NCBI RefSeq assembly: GCF_003390865.1
Contig: NZ_QMEJ01000001.1
Span: forward strand, 682,001 to 746,000
Direction of reading: 5' to 3'
Origin: Tropicimonas sp. IMCC34011
GTDB taxonomy: Bacteria; Pseudomonadota; Alphaproteobacteria; Rhodobacterales; Rhodobacteraceae
DNA length: 64,000 nucleotides
In this document: positions 1 through 6,353 of the stretch, in pieces
Layout: every line of letters begins with the position of its first letter
Numbering within the stretch: the stretch's first letter is position 1
The notes under the pieces: model-generated
What the model was told of the DNA's origin: nothing
Databases searched by the model: none
The model's input: only the letters and a program-made list of their open reading frames with translations
Program-made: the position numbers and the translations under genes

Positions 1-283
1 CGACCTCCTCCACGGAGAACCGCGCCCGCTCCACGTTCGAGGAGACGCGGTTCACGCAATAGGAGCAGTCGTAGATGCAGAAGTTCGTCATCAGGATCTT
101 CAGCAGGCTGATGCAGCGCCCGTCCGGGGCATAGGCATGGCAGATGCCGGACCCTTCGGTCGAACCGAGGCCTTTGCCGTCCCGGCTATCCCGCTTCGAC
201 GTGCCGGAGGACGCGCAGGAGGCGTCGTACTTCGCCGCATCTGACAGGATCGCCAGCCGGTCCATGAGGCTTTTCTTGGTCAT
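1..283 (-). CDS. Putative DNA modification/repair radical SAM protein, 5' part only
   Basis: This is the N-terminal 94 residues of a protein whose remainder lies beyond the window edge. The protein begins MTKKSLMDRLAILSDAAKYD and carries the radical SAM cysteine motif C-X3-C-X2-C within NFCIYDCSYC at about residues 73-82, followed by VNRVSSNVERARF. This pattern belongs to the radical SAM family that is normally paired with a uracil-DNA-glycosylase-superfamily partner and is annotated as putative DNA modification/repair. The actual reaction is not established. No clear Shine-Dalgarno precedes the ATG at 283; an alternative in-frame ATG lies at residue 7 (MDRL). A perfect LexA box sits five bases upstream, which supports a DNA-damage role. 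The family call is strong; the substrate is unknown. Confidence 0.85.
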   Translation of the reverse strand, partial: MTKKSLMDRLAILSDAAKYDASCASSGTSKRDSRDGKGLGSTEGSGICHAYAPDGRCISLLKILMTNFCIYDCSYCVNRVSSNVERARFSVEEV

Positions 284-287
284 GAAT

Positions 288-302
288 GTTCATATAAAGT
301 TC
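288..302 (-). promoter_or_regulatory. LexA (SOS) box upstream of the radical SAM gene
   Basis: On the minus strand the sequence reads GAAC-TTTATAT-GAAC, a perfect match to the alphaproteobacterial SOS box GAAC-N7-GAAC (equivalently GTTC-N7-GTTC on plus). It ends only five bases before the ATG at 283 and its AT-rich centre could overlap the -10 element, so LexA bound here would block transcription. The same GAAC-N7-GAAC arrangement precedes lexA in this window (46617-46631). Confidence 0.75.
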
Positions 303-370
303 TCACGCGCATCCGGCCAGCCGGAACCGCTAAACCAGTTCAATTTACCGAGTGTCCTCGACCGCGGACG

Positions 371-395
371 GAACCGGTACACGCAAATGTGGTTC
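371..395 (+). promoter_or_regulatory. EcfG-type general stress promoter
   Basis: GGAAC at 371-375 is followed after 16 bases by GGTT (392-395), matching the alphaproteobacterial EcfG consensus GGAAC-N16/17-cGTT except for the variable first base of the -10 element. It lies about 30 bases upstream of the small ORF at 426 and would drive it together with the DUF4112 gene. A second, perfect copy of the motif occurs at 4330-4354 in front of another stress-type gene. Confidence 0.55.
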
Positions 396-425
396 TCCCC
401 TCACTGCCAACCCGGGGGGATTCCC

Positions 426-554
426 ATGCCATTTCTGAAAACCGTGCGTGATCTTGTGGGGAGTGCCGCGTCCGCGCTTGCCGAGTTGCTCGCGCCTGCA
501 CCTGCGCCGATGCCGATCCGTATCGAGCGGGACCGGACAAGCCACCGCCGATGA
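426..554 (+). CDS. Small hypothetical protein (42 aa), coupled to DUF4112 gene
   Basis: A short reading frame starts MPFLKTVRDLVGSAASALAE and ends in a basic tail (RIERDRTSHRR). A GGGGGA ribosome binding site at about 415-420 stands a few bases before the ATG, and the stop codon overlaps the start of the next gene as ATGA, an arrangement typical of translational coupling. The N-terminal half could form an amphipathic helix. I recognise no family. The EcfG-type promoter just upstream makes expression plausible, but a 42-codon frame in high-GC DNA could also be chance. Confidence 0.4.
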   Translation: MPFLKTVRDLVGSAASALAELLAPAPAPMPIRIERDRTSHRR

Positions 555-976
555 AACCGTCCCGTCCCGCCGATCTCGAAGCTCGGCTCGCCCGCCTCGA
601 CCGACTGGCCGGCATGATGGATGCTCGCTACGGCATCCCCTTCACTCCGTGGAGGATCGGCTGGGACGGAATTCTGGGCCTCGTTCCGGGGATCGGCGAC
701 ACCCTCGCCCTCGCACCCGCCGCCTATATCGCACTCGAGGGCTATCGCCTCGGTGCGGACCGACGGACCCTCGCCCGCATGGGCGTGAATGCAGGCCTTG
801 ATTACGTCGTCGGCCTCGTCCCGTTCGTCGGCGATTTCTTCGACGTCGCCTTCAAGGCCAACAAGCGGAATATCGCGCTCTTGAAGGAGAATCTCGCGTC
901 GCCTTCGAGGAACCCCGGCGCAGGCGCCGGAGTTGGCGCTTCAACTAATCGAGAGGATCGGCCGGGTCGCTATTGA
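551..976 (+). CDS. DUF4112 domain-containing protein
   Basis: The 141-residue product matches DUF4112. After a short polar N-terminus (LEARLARLDRLAGMMDARYGIPFTP) it has WDGILGLVPGIGDTLALAPAAYIAL at about residues 38-62 and a second, related hydrophobic stretch DYVVGLVPFVGDFFDVAFKANKRN at about 84-107. The duplicated G-L-V-P-x-x-G-D motif and the hydrophobic character indicate a membrane-associated protein of unknown role. It begins within the stop codon of the small upstream frame and is followed by further small envelope genes on the same strand. The EcfG-like promoter upstream suggests a general stress gene. Confidence 0.85.
   Translation: MKPSRPADLEARLARLDRLAGMMDARYGIPFTPWRIGWDGILGLVPGIGDTLALAPAAYIALEGYRLGADRRTLARMGVNAGLDYVVGLVPFVGDFFDVAFKANKRNIALLKENLASPSRNPGAGAGVGASTNREDRPGRY
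909..934 (+). promoter_or_regulatory. Possible second EcfG-type promoter inside the DUF4112 gene
   Basis: GGAAC (909-913) followed by 17 bases and AGTT (931-934) resembles the EcfG promoter. It lies at the 3' end of the DUF4112 coding region, about 100 bases before the 22-codon gene at 1036, and could give the downstream genes (1036-3413) their own stress promoter. The spacing is at the long end of the allowed range and the intervening sequence is a GC hairpin, so this is weaker than the sites at 371 and 4330. Confidence 0.3.
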
Positions 977-1035
977 GCAGTCCGGATGCCCGGCGGGGCC
1001 CGATCCGACGCAGCACGGCAAGGAGACCACCACGC

Positions 1036-1104
1036 ATGCATAGCCTCTTCTATCTCATCGGCCTCATCGTGGTGATCCTAGCGGTCCTGCAATTCATCGC
1101 CTGA
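1036..1104 (+). CDS. 22-residue single-pass membrane peptide
   Basis: The reading frame MHSLFYLIGLIVVILAVLQFIA is almost entirely one hydrophobic transmembrane helix. AAGGAG at about 1019-1024 serves as ribosome binding site and the next gene begins 14 bases after the stop. Tiny membrane proteins beginning MHSL and of this length are widespread in alphaproteobacteria beside stress-response genes, although their role is unknown. The context (DUF4112 before, DUF883-like and holin-like genes after) fits a membrane-stress function, which is an inference. Confidence 0.65.
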   Translation: MHSLFYLIGLIVVILAVLQFIA

Positions 1105-1118
1105 ACAGGAGCTTCCAA

Positions 1119-1742
1119 ATGTCCGACAATCTGAAACAAACGGCGAAGGACGCCCAGCACGAGGCCGAAAAAGCGGCCGATCACGCTCAGGAGCGCGCCG
1201 AGGCGAATGCCGAAGGCCTCAAAAGCCGCGCCAAAGGTTGGGCCGATCAGGGCCGCGCCGAAGTCGAGGACCGCGTCTATGGCGCCCGCGACTACGCTGC
1301 CAGCGAGACCGAGAAGCTGGCCGGCAACCTGCGCGACGCCGCGGACGACATGAGCGAAGGCTCCTATCAGGAGCGCTTCGTGGGCCAGTTCGCCAAGACC
1401 CTCAACAGCGCGGCCGACAACCTTCGCGACACGGAAATCTCCGATGTCGTCGAGGATTTGAGCAACTTCGCCCGCCGGAACCCCCTCGCCTTCCTCGGCG
1501 GCGCCGCGCTGATCGGTTTCGCCGCCAGCCGCTTCGCCAAGGCGACGCACGAAGACGATTTCGGCGGTGTCGGAGAGCCCCCGGCAGGCTACAGCCCGGA
1601 TGGCCCGTCGGTCGATGTCTCGCCTGAAGCGCAGCCCGATCCGCTCGGCACGAAACCAATGACGCCCCCGACTTCGGCGTCCCCCGCCGTCGGCGGCGTC
1701 GGCGATCCGGCAACCTACAAACCGGCCGGAGGCCCGAAATAA
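1119..1742 (+). CDS. DUF883/ElaB-like membrane-anchored stress protein
   Basis: The 207-residue protein has a long charged, alanine-rich helical N-terminal half (about residues 1-120, rich in Ala, Glu, Lys, Asp and likely coiled coil), then NPLAFLGGAALIGFAASRFAKA at about 128-149, a single membrane segment of the type seen in ElaB/YqjD/DUF883 proteins, followed by a Pro/Gly/Ser-rich disordered tail. Similar alphaproteobacterial proteins are called nutrient-deprivation-induced proteins. Its stop overlaps the next start (TAATG). It forms an apparent operon with the holin-like and DUF3618 genes. Confidence 0.7.
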   Translation: MSDNLKQTAKDAQHEAEKAADHAQERAEANAEGLKSRAKGWADQGRAEVEDRVYGARDYAASETEKLAGNLRDAADDMSEGSYQERFVGQFAKTLNSAADNLRDTEISDVVEDLSNFARRNPLAFLGGAALIGFAASRFAKATHEDDFGGVGEPPAGYSPDGPSVDVSPEAQPDPLGTKPMTPPTSASPAVGGVGDPATYKPAGGPK

Positions 1743-2188
1743 TGTCGACGCGTCCCGACCCCACGGCGCCTCCTCATGAGCCGGTCGCGGAAAAAGGCAG
1801 GGGGCCGATTGGCCTCCTGTCCGACGCGATGAACCATGTGAGCAACCTTCTGCGGAACGAGATGGACCTCGCTCGCGCGGAAATCAGCGAGAACGTGAAG
1901 CGCGCCGCGATCGCCATCGGCCTTCTCGCCGCCGCGGGCATCATAGCCCTCGTGGCGCTGAACGTGCTCGCCGCCGCGCTTGTCGCGGCGCTCGCCGAAA
2001 CCGGTCTCGAGCCGGGCTGGGCGTCCCTCATCGTCGGCGTGGCCCTCGCGGTCATCGCCTTCGCCCTTGTCGCCAAGGGGTCCCACGATCTCAAGGGCAC
2101 GAGCCTCGCGCCGACCCGGACCACCAAGAATATCAAGCGCGACGCCGAAGCGGTGCGCGATACCTACAAGGAGACAAACCATGGCTGA
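1742..2188 (+). CDS. Phage holin family / holin-X-like membrane protein
   Basis: This 148-residue protein resembles the putative actinobacterial holin-X superfamily (Phage_holin_3_6). After a polar N-terminus comes the conserved LLRNEMDLARAEISENVKRA at about residues 37-56, then two transmembrane segments, AAIAIGLLAAAGIIALVALNVLAAALVAAL (about 56-85) and WASLIVGVALAVIAFALVAKG (about 94-114). Despite the name there is no phage context; these genes commonly stand beside DUF883-like and DUF3618 genes in alphaproteobacteria. It overlaps the upstream stop by one base and the downstream start by eight bases, so the three genes are probably translationally coupled. Confidence 0.75.
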   Translation: MSTRPDPTAPPHEPVAEKGRGPIGLLSDAMNHVSNLLRNEMDLARAEISENVKRAAIAIGLLAAAGIIALVALNVLAAALVAALAETGLEPGWASLIVGVALAVIAFALVAKGSHDLKGTSLAPTRTTKNIKRDAEAVRDTYKETNHG

Positions 2189-3413
2189 CGGTCAGAACCG
2201 GTCACCCAGCGAGATCGAGCGCGATATCGAAGACGAGCGTTCGGCCCTCACCAAGACCCTCGAAGCGCTCCAGGACAGCCTCTCGTTCGACAGCTTCCTG
2301 CATACCGCGTCGGACAGCGTTCGGAAGAACGGCGGCGAGATCGGCCGCTCGCTCGGCAACAGCGTCAAGGCCAACCCCGTGGCTCTGGCCCTGACGGGCG
2401 CCGGGATTGCGTGGCTGGTCTTCGGACCTTCCTCGTCCTCCTCGTCGCCTACCAAGCGTCGTCATCCCGCGCCCGCCCCGGCCCCGGTTGCCTACGATCC
2501 GGCCTACCGTCCGACCTCCCCGGGCCTTCGCCGCGATCCCTATGCCACCGACTTCGACGCCCGTGTCGCGGCCGCCGAAGCCGAACTGGAGGGCGCGAGC
2601 GCCGGCCGCCGGTCCTACACCGGCACCGGCACGATCCCCGGCTCTGCGGCGTCCGGCGCATCGAGCAGCTGGAGCAAGTCGGCCTCCCGCCTGTCCCGCG
2701 CCAAGTCGAAGGCTCGCGGCAGCCTCAGCCACGCCCGGCACAAGGCGACCGGCGCTTACTACGATGCGCGCGGCAAGGTGAGCGGCAAGGCCAGCGAAGC
2801 GAAGTACGCGACGAAGGCTCGCCTTCATCATGCCAAGGCCGATGCGAAATCCGGCTATTACTCCGCTCAGGCGAGCGCCAGCGAGGGCGCCGGCCGCGTC
2901 TCCTCCGCGGTGCATGATCTTCGTGAGCGCATTTCGGAAGGAACCGAGCACATGTCCGATGAAGCCCGCCGCCGGGTGATTGCGGCACGGGAACGCGCCA
3001 TCGAGGCGCGCATCAGTGCCGAGCAGTATTACAACGAGGGCAGCGCAAAGGCGCGCGCCTTCTACCACGACCAGCCCCTCGTGGTCGGTGCAGCGTTCCT
3101 GGCGCTTGGTGCCGCCGTCGGCGCCGCCCTGCCCCGCACCCGGTTCGAGGATGACACCTTCGGCGACTACTCCGATCACATGATGGATGAAGCTGAAGCC
3201 ATCTATCGTGACGAGCGGGATCGTCTGGAGCGCGCCGCGAAAGCCGCGGCGGGCGAAGCCGAGACCGTGGCCCGCGAAACCATGGCTCAGGCCCGCGAAG
3301 CGGCGCCCGACATGCCCGACGGCCGCGCGGCGGTCGACGAGGCCGAGGCCAAGGTCAAGGAAACCGCGGCGCGCATCGGCGATGCCGCGCAGAAGGCCCA
3401 CGACAAGGACTGA
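2181..3413 (+). CDS. DUF3618 domain-containing protein with long helical region
   Basis: I start the gene at ATG 2181, which overlaps the end of the holin-like gene and is preceded by AAGGAG. The 410-residue product begins with the DUF3618 signature SPSEIERDIEDERSALTKTLEAL (about residues 8-30). A membrane segment, NPVALALTGAGIAWLVFG, lies at about 65-82, then a disordered Pro/Ser stretch, a long basic Ala/Lys/Ser region, and a second hydrophobic segment (PLVVGAAFLALGAAVGAALP, about 300-319). The end is an acidic Ala/Glu helix. Function is unknown; the family is associated with envelope stress blocks. A longer frame extends upstream but would run through the holin-like gene. Confidence 0.75.
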   Translation: MADGQNRSPSEIERDIEDERSALTKTLEALQDSLSFDSFLHTASDSVRKNGGEIGRSLGNSVKANPVALALTGAGIAWLVFGPSSSSSSPTKRRHPAPAPAPVAYDPAYRPTSPGLRRDPYATDFDARVAAAEAELEGASAGRRSYTGTGTIPGSAASGASSSWSKSASRLSRAKSKARGSLSHARHKATGAYYDARGKVSGKASEAKYATKARLHHAKADAKSGYYSAQASASEGAGRVSSAVHDLRERISEGTEHMSDEARRRVIAARERAIEARISAEQYYNEGSAKARAFYHDQPLVVGAAFLALGAAVGAALPRTRFEDDTFGDYSDHMMDEAEAIYRDERDRLERAAKAAAGEAETVARETMAQAREAAPDMPDGRAAVDEAEAKVKETAARIGDAAQKAHDKD

Positions 3414-3450
3414 TCGGTCCCGTTGACAATCAGTTCGTGATACTCTCGAA

Positions 3451-3487
3451 AAATCCGCCGGTGACGTACGACGTCGCCGGCGGATTT
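3451..3487 (+). terminator. Near-perfect 37-nt inverted repeat between stress operon and Crp/Fnr gene
   Basis: The arms AAATCCGCCGG (3451-3461) and CCGGCGGATTT (3477-3487) pair perfectly, and inside them GACGT (3463-3467) pairs with ACGTC (3471-3475), leaving a 3-base loop. A and T tracts flank the stem, so it can act as an intrinsic terminator for the DUF3618 operon. It ends four bases before the GAAAGGA ribosome binding site of the following gene, so it could also affect that gene's expression or be an operator. Confidence 0.6.
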
Positions 3488-3500
3488 ACAGAAAGGACCC

Positions 3501-4253
3501 TTGAGCGTGGAAAGTTGCCTCGTTGCGCGTCTCACCCGGTACATGGCCCTGTCCGAGGAAGAGAAGGACTTCATCGCGACCCTCGAGGATACGGAGCAGC
3601 AACACGCGGCCGGCGACGTCATCATCGACACCGACGCGCATGACGCGCCCATCTTCATCGTTAAGGAAGGCTGGCTCGTGGCCAGGGCGGAGTTCAAGGG
3701 CAAGACCGCGATCAGCCGGATCTTCCTGCCCGGCGAGATCGTCGGACTTGCGGAACTCGGCGCCGACAATGCCGGCCATGAGACCGTAATGCAGACCGAC
3801 GGCACGGTCTGTCCCTTTCCCCGCGATGCCGTCACCAAGCTCTTCGGTCGCCTGCCGCGTCTTGCCTCCTTGCTGATGAGCGTGAGCGGCGTCGATCAGA
3901 CCGCCCTCAGGGACAAGCAGACGGCAATGGCGATCTATTCCGGCGAGGACCGCCTCATCCATTTCTTCCTCGACCTGCGCGCGCGGCTGGCCGTCGCCAA
4001 TGTCGGAACCGGAAACCGCTTCCGGATCCCGATGAGCCAGGCCGAAATCGGGCAGGCCATCGGGACGACGCCGGTCTACGTGAACCGCATGATGCAGGAC
4101 TTCATTCGCAGGGGCCGGATACAGGTGGAGCGCCCCTATTACCGTCTGCTCGACCGCGAGGAGATGGAGCGGCAGATCGACTTCCGGGACCGTTACGCCG
4201 CCCTCGATACGAGCTGGTTTCCGTCCGCGCCCGACGAGCGACCGCTGCGCTGA
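3501..4253 (+). CDS. Crp/Fnr family transcriptional regulator
   Basis: The 250-residue protein has an N-terminal cyclic-nucleotide-binding-like beta barrel (about residues 30-130, with DVIIDTDAHDAPIFIVKEGW and FLPGEIVGLAEL). It ends with a winged helix-turn-helix, IPMSQAEIGQAIGTTPVYVNRMMQDFIRRGRIQV (about 182-215), of the HTH_Crp_2 type. There is no Fnr cysteine cluster near the N-terminus, so it is probably not an iron-sulfur oxygen sensor; a ligand cannot be read from sequence. Translation starts at TTG 3501 behind GAAAGGA; GTG at 3507 is an alternative. The setting between stress genes suggests a regulator of that block. Confidence 0.85.
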   Translation: MSVESCLVARLTRYMALSEEEKDFIATLEDTEQQHAAGDVIIDTDAHDAPIFIVKEGWLVARAEFKGKTAISRIFLPGEIVGLAELGADNAGHETVMQTDGTVCPFPRDAVTKLFGRLPRLASLLMSVSGVDQTALRDKQTAMAIYSGEDRLIHFFLDLRARLAVANVGTGNRFRIPMSQAEIGQAIGTTPVYVNRMMQDFIRRGRIQVERPYYRLLDREEMERQIDFRDRYAALDTSWFPSAPDERPLR

Positions 4254-4280
4254 GCGAACTGCGGCATCAGGATGGTGTCT

Positions 4281-4320
4281 GACCGGGTTTGCGGCCCATT
4301 CGGCCCTGCCCGGTCTTTTT
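4281..4320 (+). terminator. Rho-independent terminator after the Crp/Fnr gene
   Basis: GACCGGG (4281-4287) pairs with CCCGGTC (4309-4315) and is followed by a run of six T residues (4315-4320). The loop is long and contains a smaller GGCCCATTCGGCC-like hairpin. Confidence 0.7.
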
Positions 4321-4329
4321 GTTCAAACC

Positions 4330-4354
4330 GGAACCTCACTCAGAGGCGGACGTT
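4330..4354 (+). promoter_or_regulatory. Perfect EcfG-type promoter of the DUF892 gene
   Basis: GGAAC (4330-4334), a 16-base spacer and CGTT (4351-4354) match the EcfG sigma factor consensus exactly. The site lies between a terminator and the ferritin-like DUF892 gene, whose start is 44 bases further on, so a transcript of about 35 bases of leader is expected. YciF/YciE-type proteins are classic general stress response members in alphaproteobacteria, which agrees with this assignment. Confidence 0.75.
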
Positions 4355-4397
4355 CACCCGGCAGCACATAACGTGACCCGCAAGGAGGGTAAGACCC

Positions 4398-4892
4398 ATG
4401 GCCATGAACAGCCTCAAGGACATCTACATCGATCAGCTTCAGGACCTCTACAGCGCCTGCAAGCAATCCCGCGACGTGACGTCCAAGCTCGTGAACGCCG
4501 CCAAGAACGAGGAGCTCAAGAAGGCCCTCCAGGCCGGCGTGGATGGCATCGAGAACGGCATGAGCACCATGTCCGACCTCTGCAAGGCCCACGGCGTCGA
4601 TCCGACCGGCGAGCACTGCAAGGGCATGGAAGGCCTCGCTGCCGAAGCGAAGGCGCATGCGCTCGACGAAGAGTTCGGCGATGAAGACACGCAGGATGCG
4701 ATGATCATCACGCAGTACCAGCGCATGGCCCATTACGCGATCGCCGGCTATGGCTGCGTCAAGGCCTTTGCCGAGCGCCTGGAGCTGTCCGACGATGTCA
4801 CGAAGCTCGATAAGTGCCTCGACGCGTCGTATGATGGCGACGACCACATGACGAAGATCGCCGAAGGCAAGGTGAACCCCGCCGCGGCCTGA
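4398..4892 (+). CDS. Ferritin-like DUF892 family protein (YciE/YciF type)
   Basis: The 164-residue protein starts MAMNSLKDIYIDQLQDLYSA, the hallmark beginning of the DUF892 (YciE/YciF) ferritin-like four-helix family. Acidic and histidine residues expected to line a di-metal site appear along the helices, for instance in EDTQDAMIITQYQRMAHYAIAGYG at about residues 95-118, with a C-terminal helix around DDVTKLDKCLDASYDGDDHM. It is full length for the family, which is linked to stress resistance but lacks a defined reaction. An AAGGAGGG ribosome binding site precedes ATG 4398; a second ATG lies at 4404. A perfect EcfG promoter and a terminator delimit it as a single-gene unit. Confidence 0.9.
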   Translation: MAMNSLKDIYIDQLQDLYSACKQSRDVTSKLVNAAKNEELKKALQAGVDGIENGMSTMSDLCKAHGVDPTGEHCKGMEGLAAEAKAHALDEEFGDEDTQDAMIITQYQRMAHYAIAGYGCVKAFAERLELSDDVTKLDKCLDASYDGDDHMTKIAEGKVNPAAA

Positions 4893-4931
4893 TCGACCTT
4901 CTACTTGGGTTCGGGCCCTCCGAACCACACG

Positions 4932-4963
4932 ACGCCCTCGCGGAGTTCCGCGGGGGCGTTTTT
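4932..4963 (+). terminator. Rho-independent terminator after the DUF892 gene
   Basis: ACGCCCTCGCGG (4932-4943) pairs with CCGCGGGGGCGT (4948-4959) through one G-T wobble around a 4-base loop, and is followed by TTTTT to 4963. It is one of the clearest terminators in the window. Confidence 0.85.
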
Positions 4964-5127
4964 CTGCGCGCTCCGTGCATCGTATCCCCGGAAGACACCC
5001 ATCGCCGCCTCGGGCCTGCCGCCTCTTTTTCGATCAGCATCGGCGCCTCTCCGCGACCGGATGCCGGGCCGCCGGAACAGAGTGCTCCCCCGGAGATTGC
5101 ATCCAGGTGACCATGCAGGAGAGAGCC

Positions 5128-5367
5128 ATGGAACTCGAAAAGAAAGCCGGCGCCGGGCGCGCCATTGATGCCGCAGCCGAGCGGTGGGGAGAGACTGAGG
5201 AGTCGCGCGCGGAGGGGGCAACCGCAGGCGCGGGCGGCCCCGGCGATCCTGTCCCGGCGAGAGACCCCGAGCCTCAGCCCACGGGCGATCCGGAGCCGGA
5301 TGGGACCCCGGTCACGGACGATCGGACGGCTCCCCCCGCGAACGGAGACGGGCCGCTTCCGGTCTGA
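5128..5367 (+). CDS. Small disordered hypothetical protein (79 aa)
   Basis: The frame begins MELEKKAGAGRAIDAAAERW and continues as a Pro/Asp/Glu/Gly-rich, low-complexity tail ending NGDGPLPV, so only a short N-terminal helix is likely structured. CAGGAGAG at 5115-5122 is a good ribosome binding site for ATG 5128, better than for the in-frame ATG at 5113. It converges with the M23 peptidase gene, whose stop is only a few bases away. I recognise no family. The position after the DUF892 terminator suggests its own promoter; a GGAAC at 5074 lacks a matching -10 element. It may not be a real gene. Confidence 0.4.
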   Translation: MELEKKAGAGRAIDAAAERWGETEESRAEGATAGAGGPGDPVPARDPEPQPTGDPEPDGTPVTDDRTAPPANGDGPLPV

Positions 5368-5369
5368 GA

Positions 5370-6353
5370 TTACTTGGCCGGGGAGACGGTCTGCCCGCGC
5401 GCCGGCTCCCCGCGCGCCACGTCGCCGCCATCCGCGACATAATCCAGGAACTGAGCCGGAAGGCCCTCCCCGTCTCCGAGGATCGGAGTAGTTTGCAGAT
5501 GAAAATGCAGGTGCGGCTCGGTGGTGTTCCCGCTGTTGCCGCACAGGCCAAGGAGATCCCCGGCGCCGACCGTGTCCCCCTCCGCCACGGCCACGCTTCC
5601 CGCCTGAAAATGCGCGAGAAAGCCGAACTCCCCTGACCCGAAGTCGATCACGACATGATTGCCGGCCGGATGCGTCGCATCCGTTGCGTCGATCGGCTGG
5701 TCGGAAAGGTCACCCACCGCGCGAACGATCTTGCCGGCCGCCGGGGCGCGGACTTCCCTGCCCCAACAATGGTACGACGACAGGTCTGTCCGGTCCCCCG
5801 CGAAACTCTCGCCATCCTCCAGCACGAGGAGGTCCATCGCGAAGCGCTGAGCGGGATCGACGGCATGGTAGTTCTCCTCCACGCTCCGTCCGCCCCAGAC
5901 CACGTACCACTTCCCGCTCACAGGCAGTCGCAGATCCGCTTTCGTCCGGTAGTCCAGGAACCGGCTCTCCACCGCGACAGCCTGCGGACGTACCCAGAAG
6001 CCGGCGACGTTGCCCGCCGCATCGAGGGTGATGCGTATCTCGACGGGCCGGTCGGTGCCGCTCCAGCGTCCGATCCTACGGTAGATCTCGAGCCCGCCCT
6101 CGTGGGTCGTGATCTCGGCGCGGACGGCAACCTCCTCGCCGAGTTCCGCCAGAATTTCCGCGCGGATTTCTTCGAAGGTTTCTCGGCTACTGACGGCCTC
6201 CTTCATCTCGGGCGTCATCGCCGCCCAGAGAGCGTCCACGTCCCCCTCGAGGAACGCGTCCGCGAACCGCGCGCCCGCCTGCTCTTCGCAGACCGCGGGC
6301 GCCGCCGCGAGGCACAGGGCCGCCGCGGCGGCGAGCCGGCTCAGTCCCACCAT
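5370..6353 (-). CDS. M23 family metallopeptidase with N-terminal DUF3887-like domain
   Basis: The chosen start, ATG at 6353, gives a 327-residue protein with a signal peptide (MVGLSRLAAAAALCLAAAPAVCEE). Residues about 24-110 resemble the DUF3887 domain (FADAFLEGDVDALWAAMTPEM). The C-terminal half has the LytM/M23 zinc peptidase pattern, with HPAGNHVVIDFG and the HLHFHLQT motif near residues 290-297. It would act in the periplasm on cell-wall or other peptides. The start overlaps the last 13 bases of gnd, so the two are probably co-transcribed. A much longer frame extending upstream runs antisense-free through gnd in another frame and is not credible. Confidence 0.85.
   Translation of the reverse strand: MVGLSRLAAAAALCLAAAPAVCEEQAGARFADAFLEGDVDALWAAMTPEMKEAVSSRETFEEIRAEILAELGEEVAVRAEITTHEGGLEIYRRIGRWSGTDRPVEIRITLDAAGNVAGFWVRPQAVAVESRFLDYRTKADLRLPVSGKWYVVWGGRSVEENYHAVDPAQRFAMDLLVLEDGESFAGDRTDLSSYHCWGREVRAPAAGKIVRAVGDLSDQPIDATDATHPAGNHVVIDFGSGEFGFLAHFQAGSVAVAEGDTVGAGDLLGLCGNSGNTTEPHLHFHLQTTPILGDGEGLPAQFLDYVADGGDVARGEPARGQTVSPAK

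Noticed and set aside
323-340. Another EcfG promoter using GGAAC at 323
   Set aside because: The nearest GTT lies only ten bases away, too close; the site at 371 fits the spacing.
1742-2188. Prophage remnant suggested by a holin-like gene
   Set aside because: No other phage genes are nearby; this holin-X-like family is a normal chromosomal companion of DUF883/DUF3618 genes.
3423-3451. Sigma-70 promoter with TTGACA at 3423
   Set aside because: No acceptable -10 element at 16-18 bases; the region is mainly the terminator-like palindrome.
5074-5098. EcfG promoter for the small gene at 5128
   Set aside because: GGAAC is present, but the -10 position reads GATT or ATTG rather than GTT.
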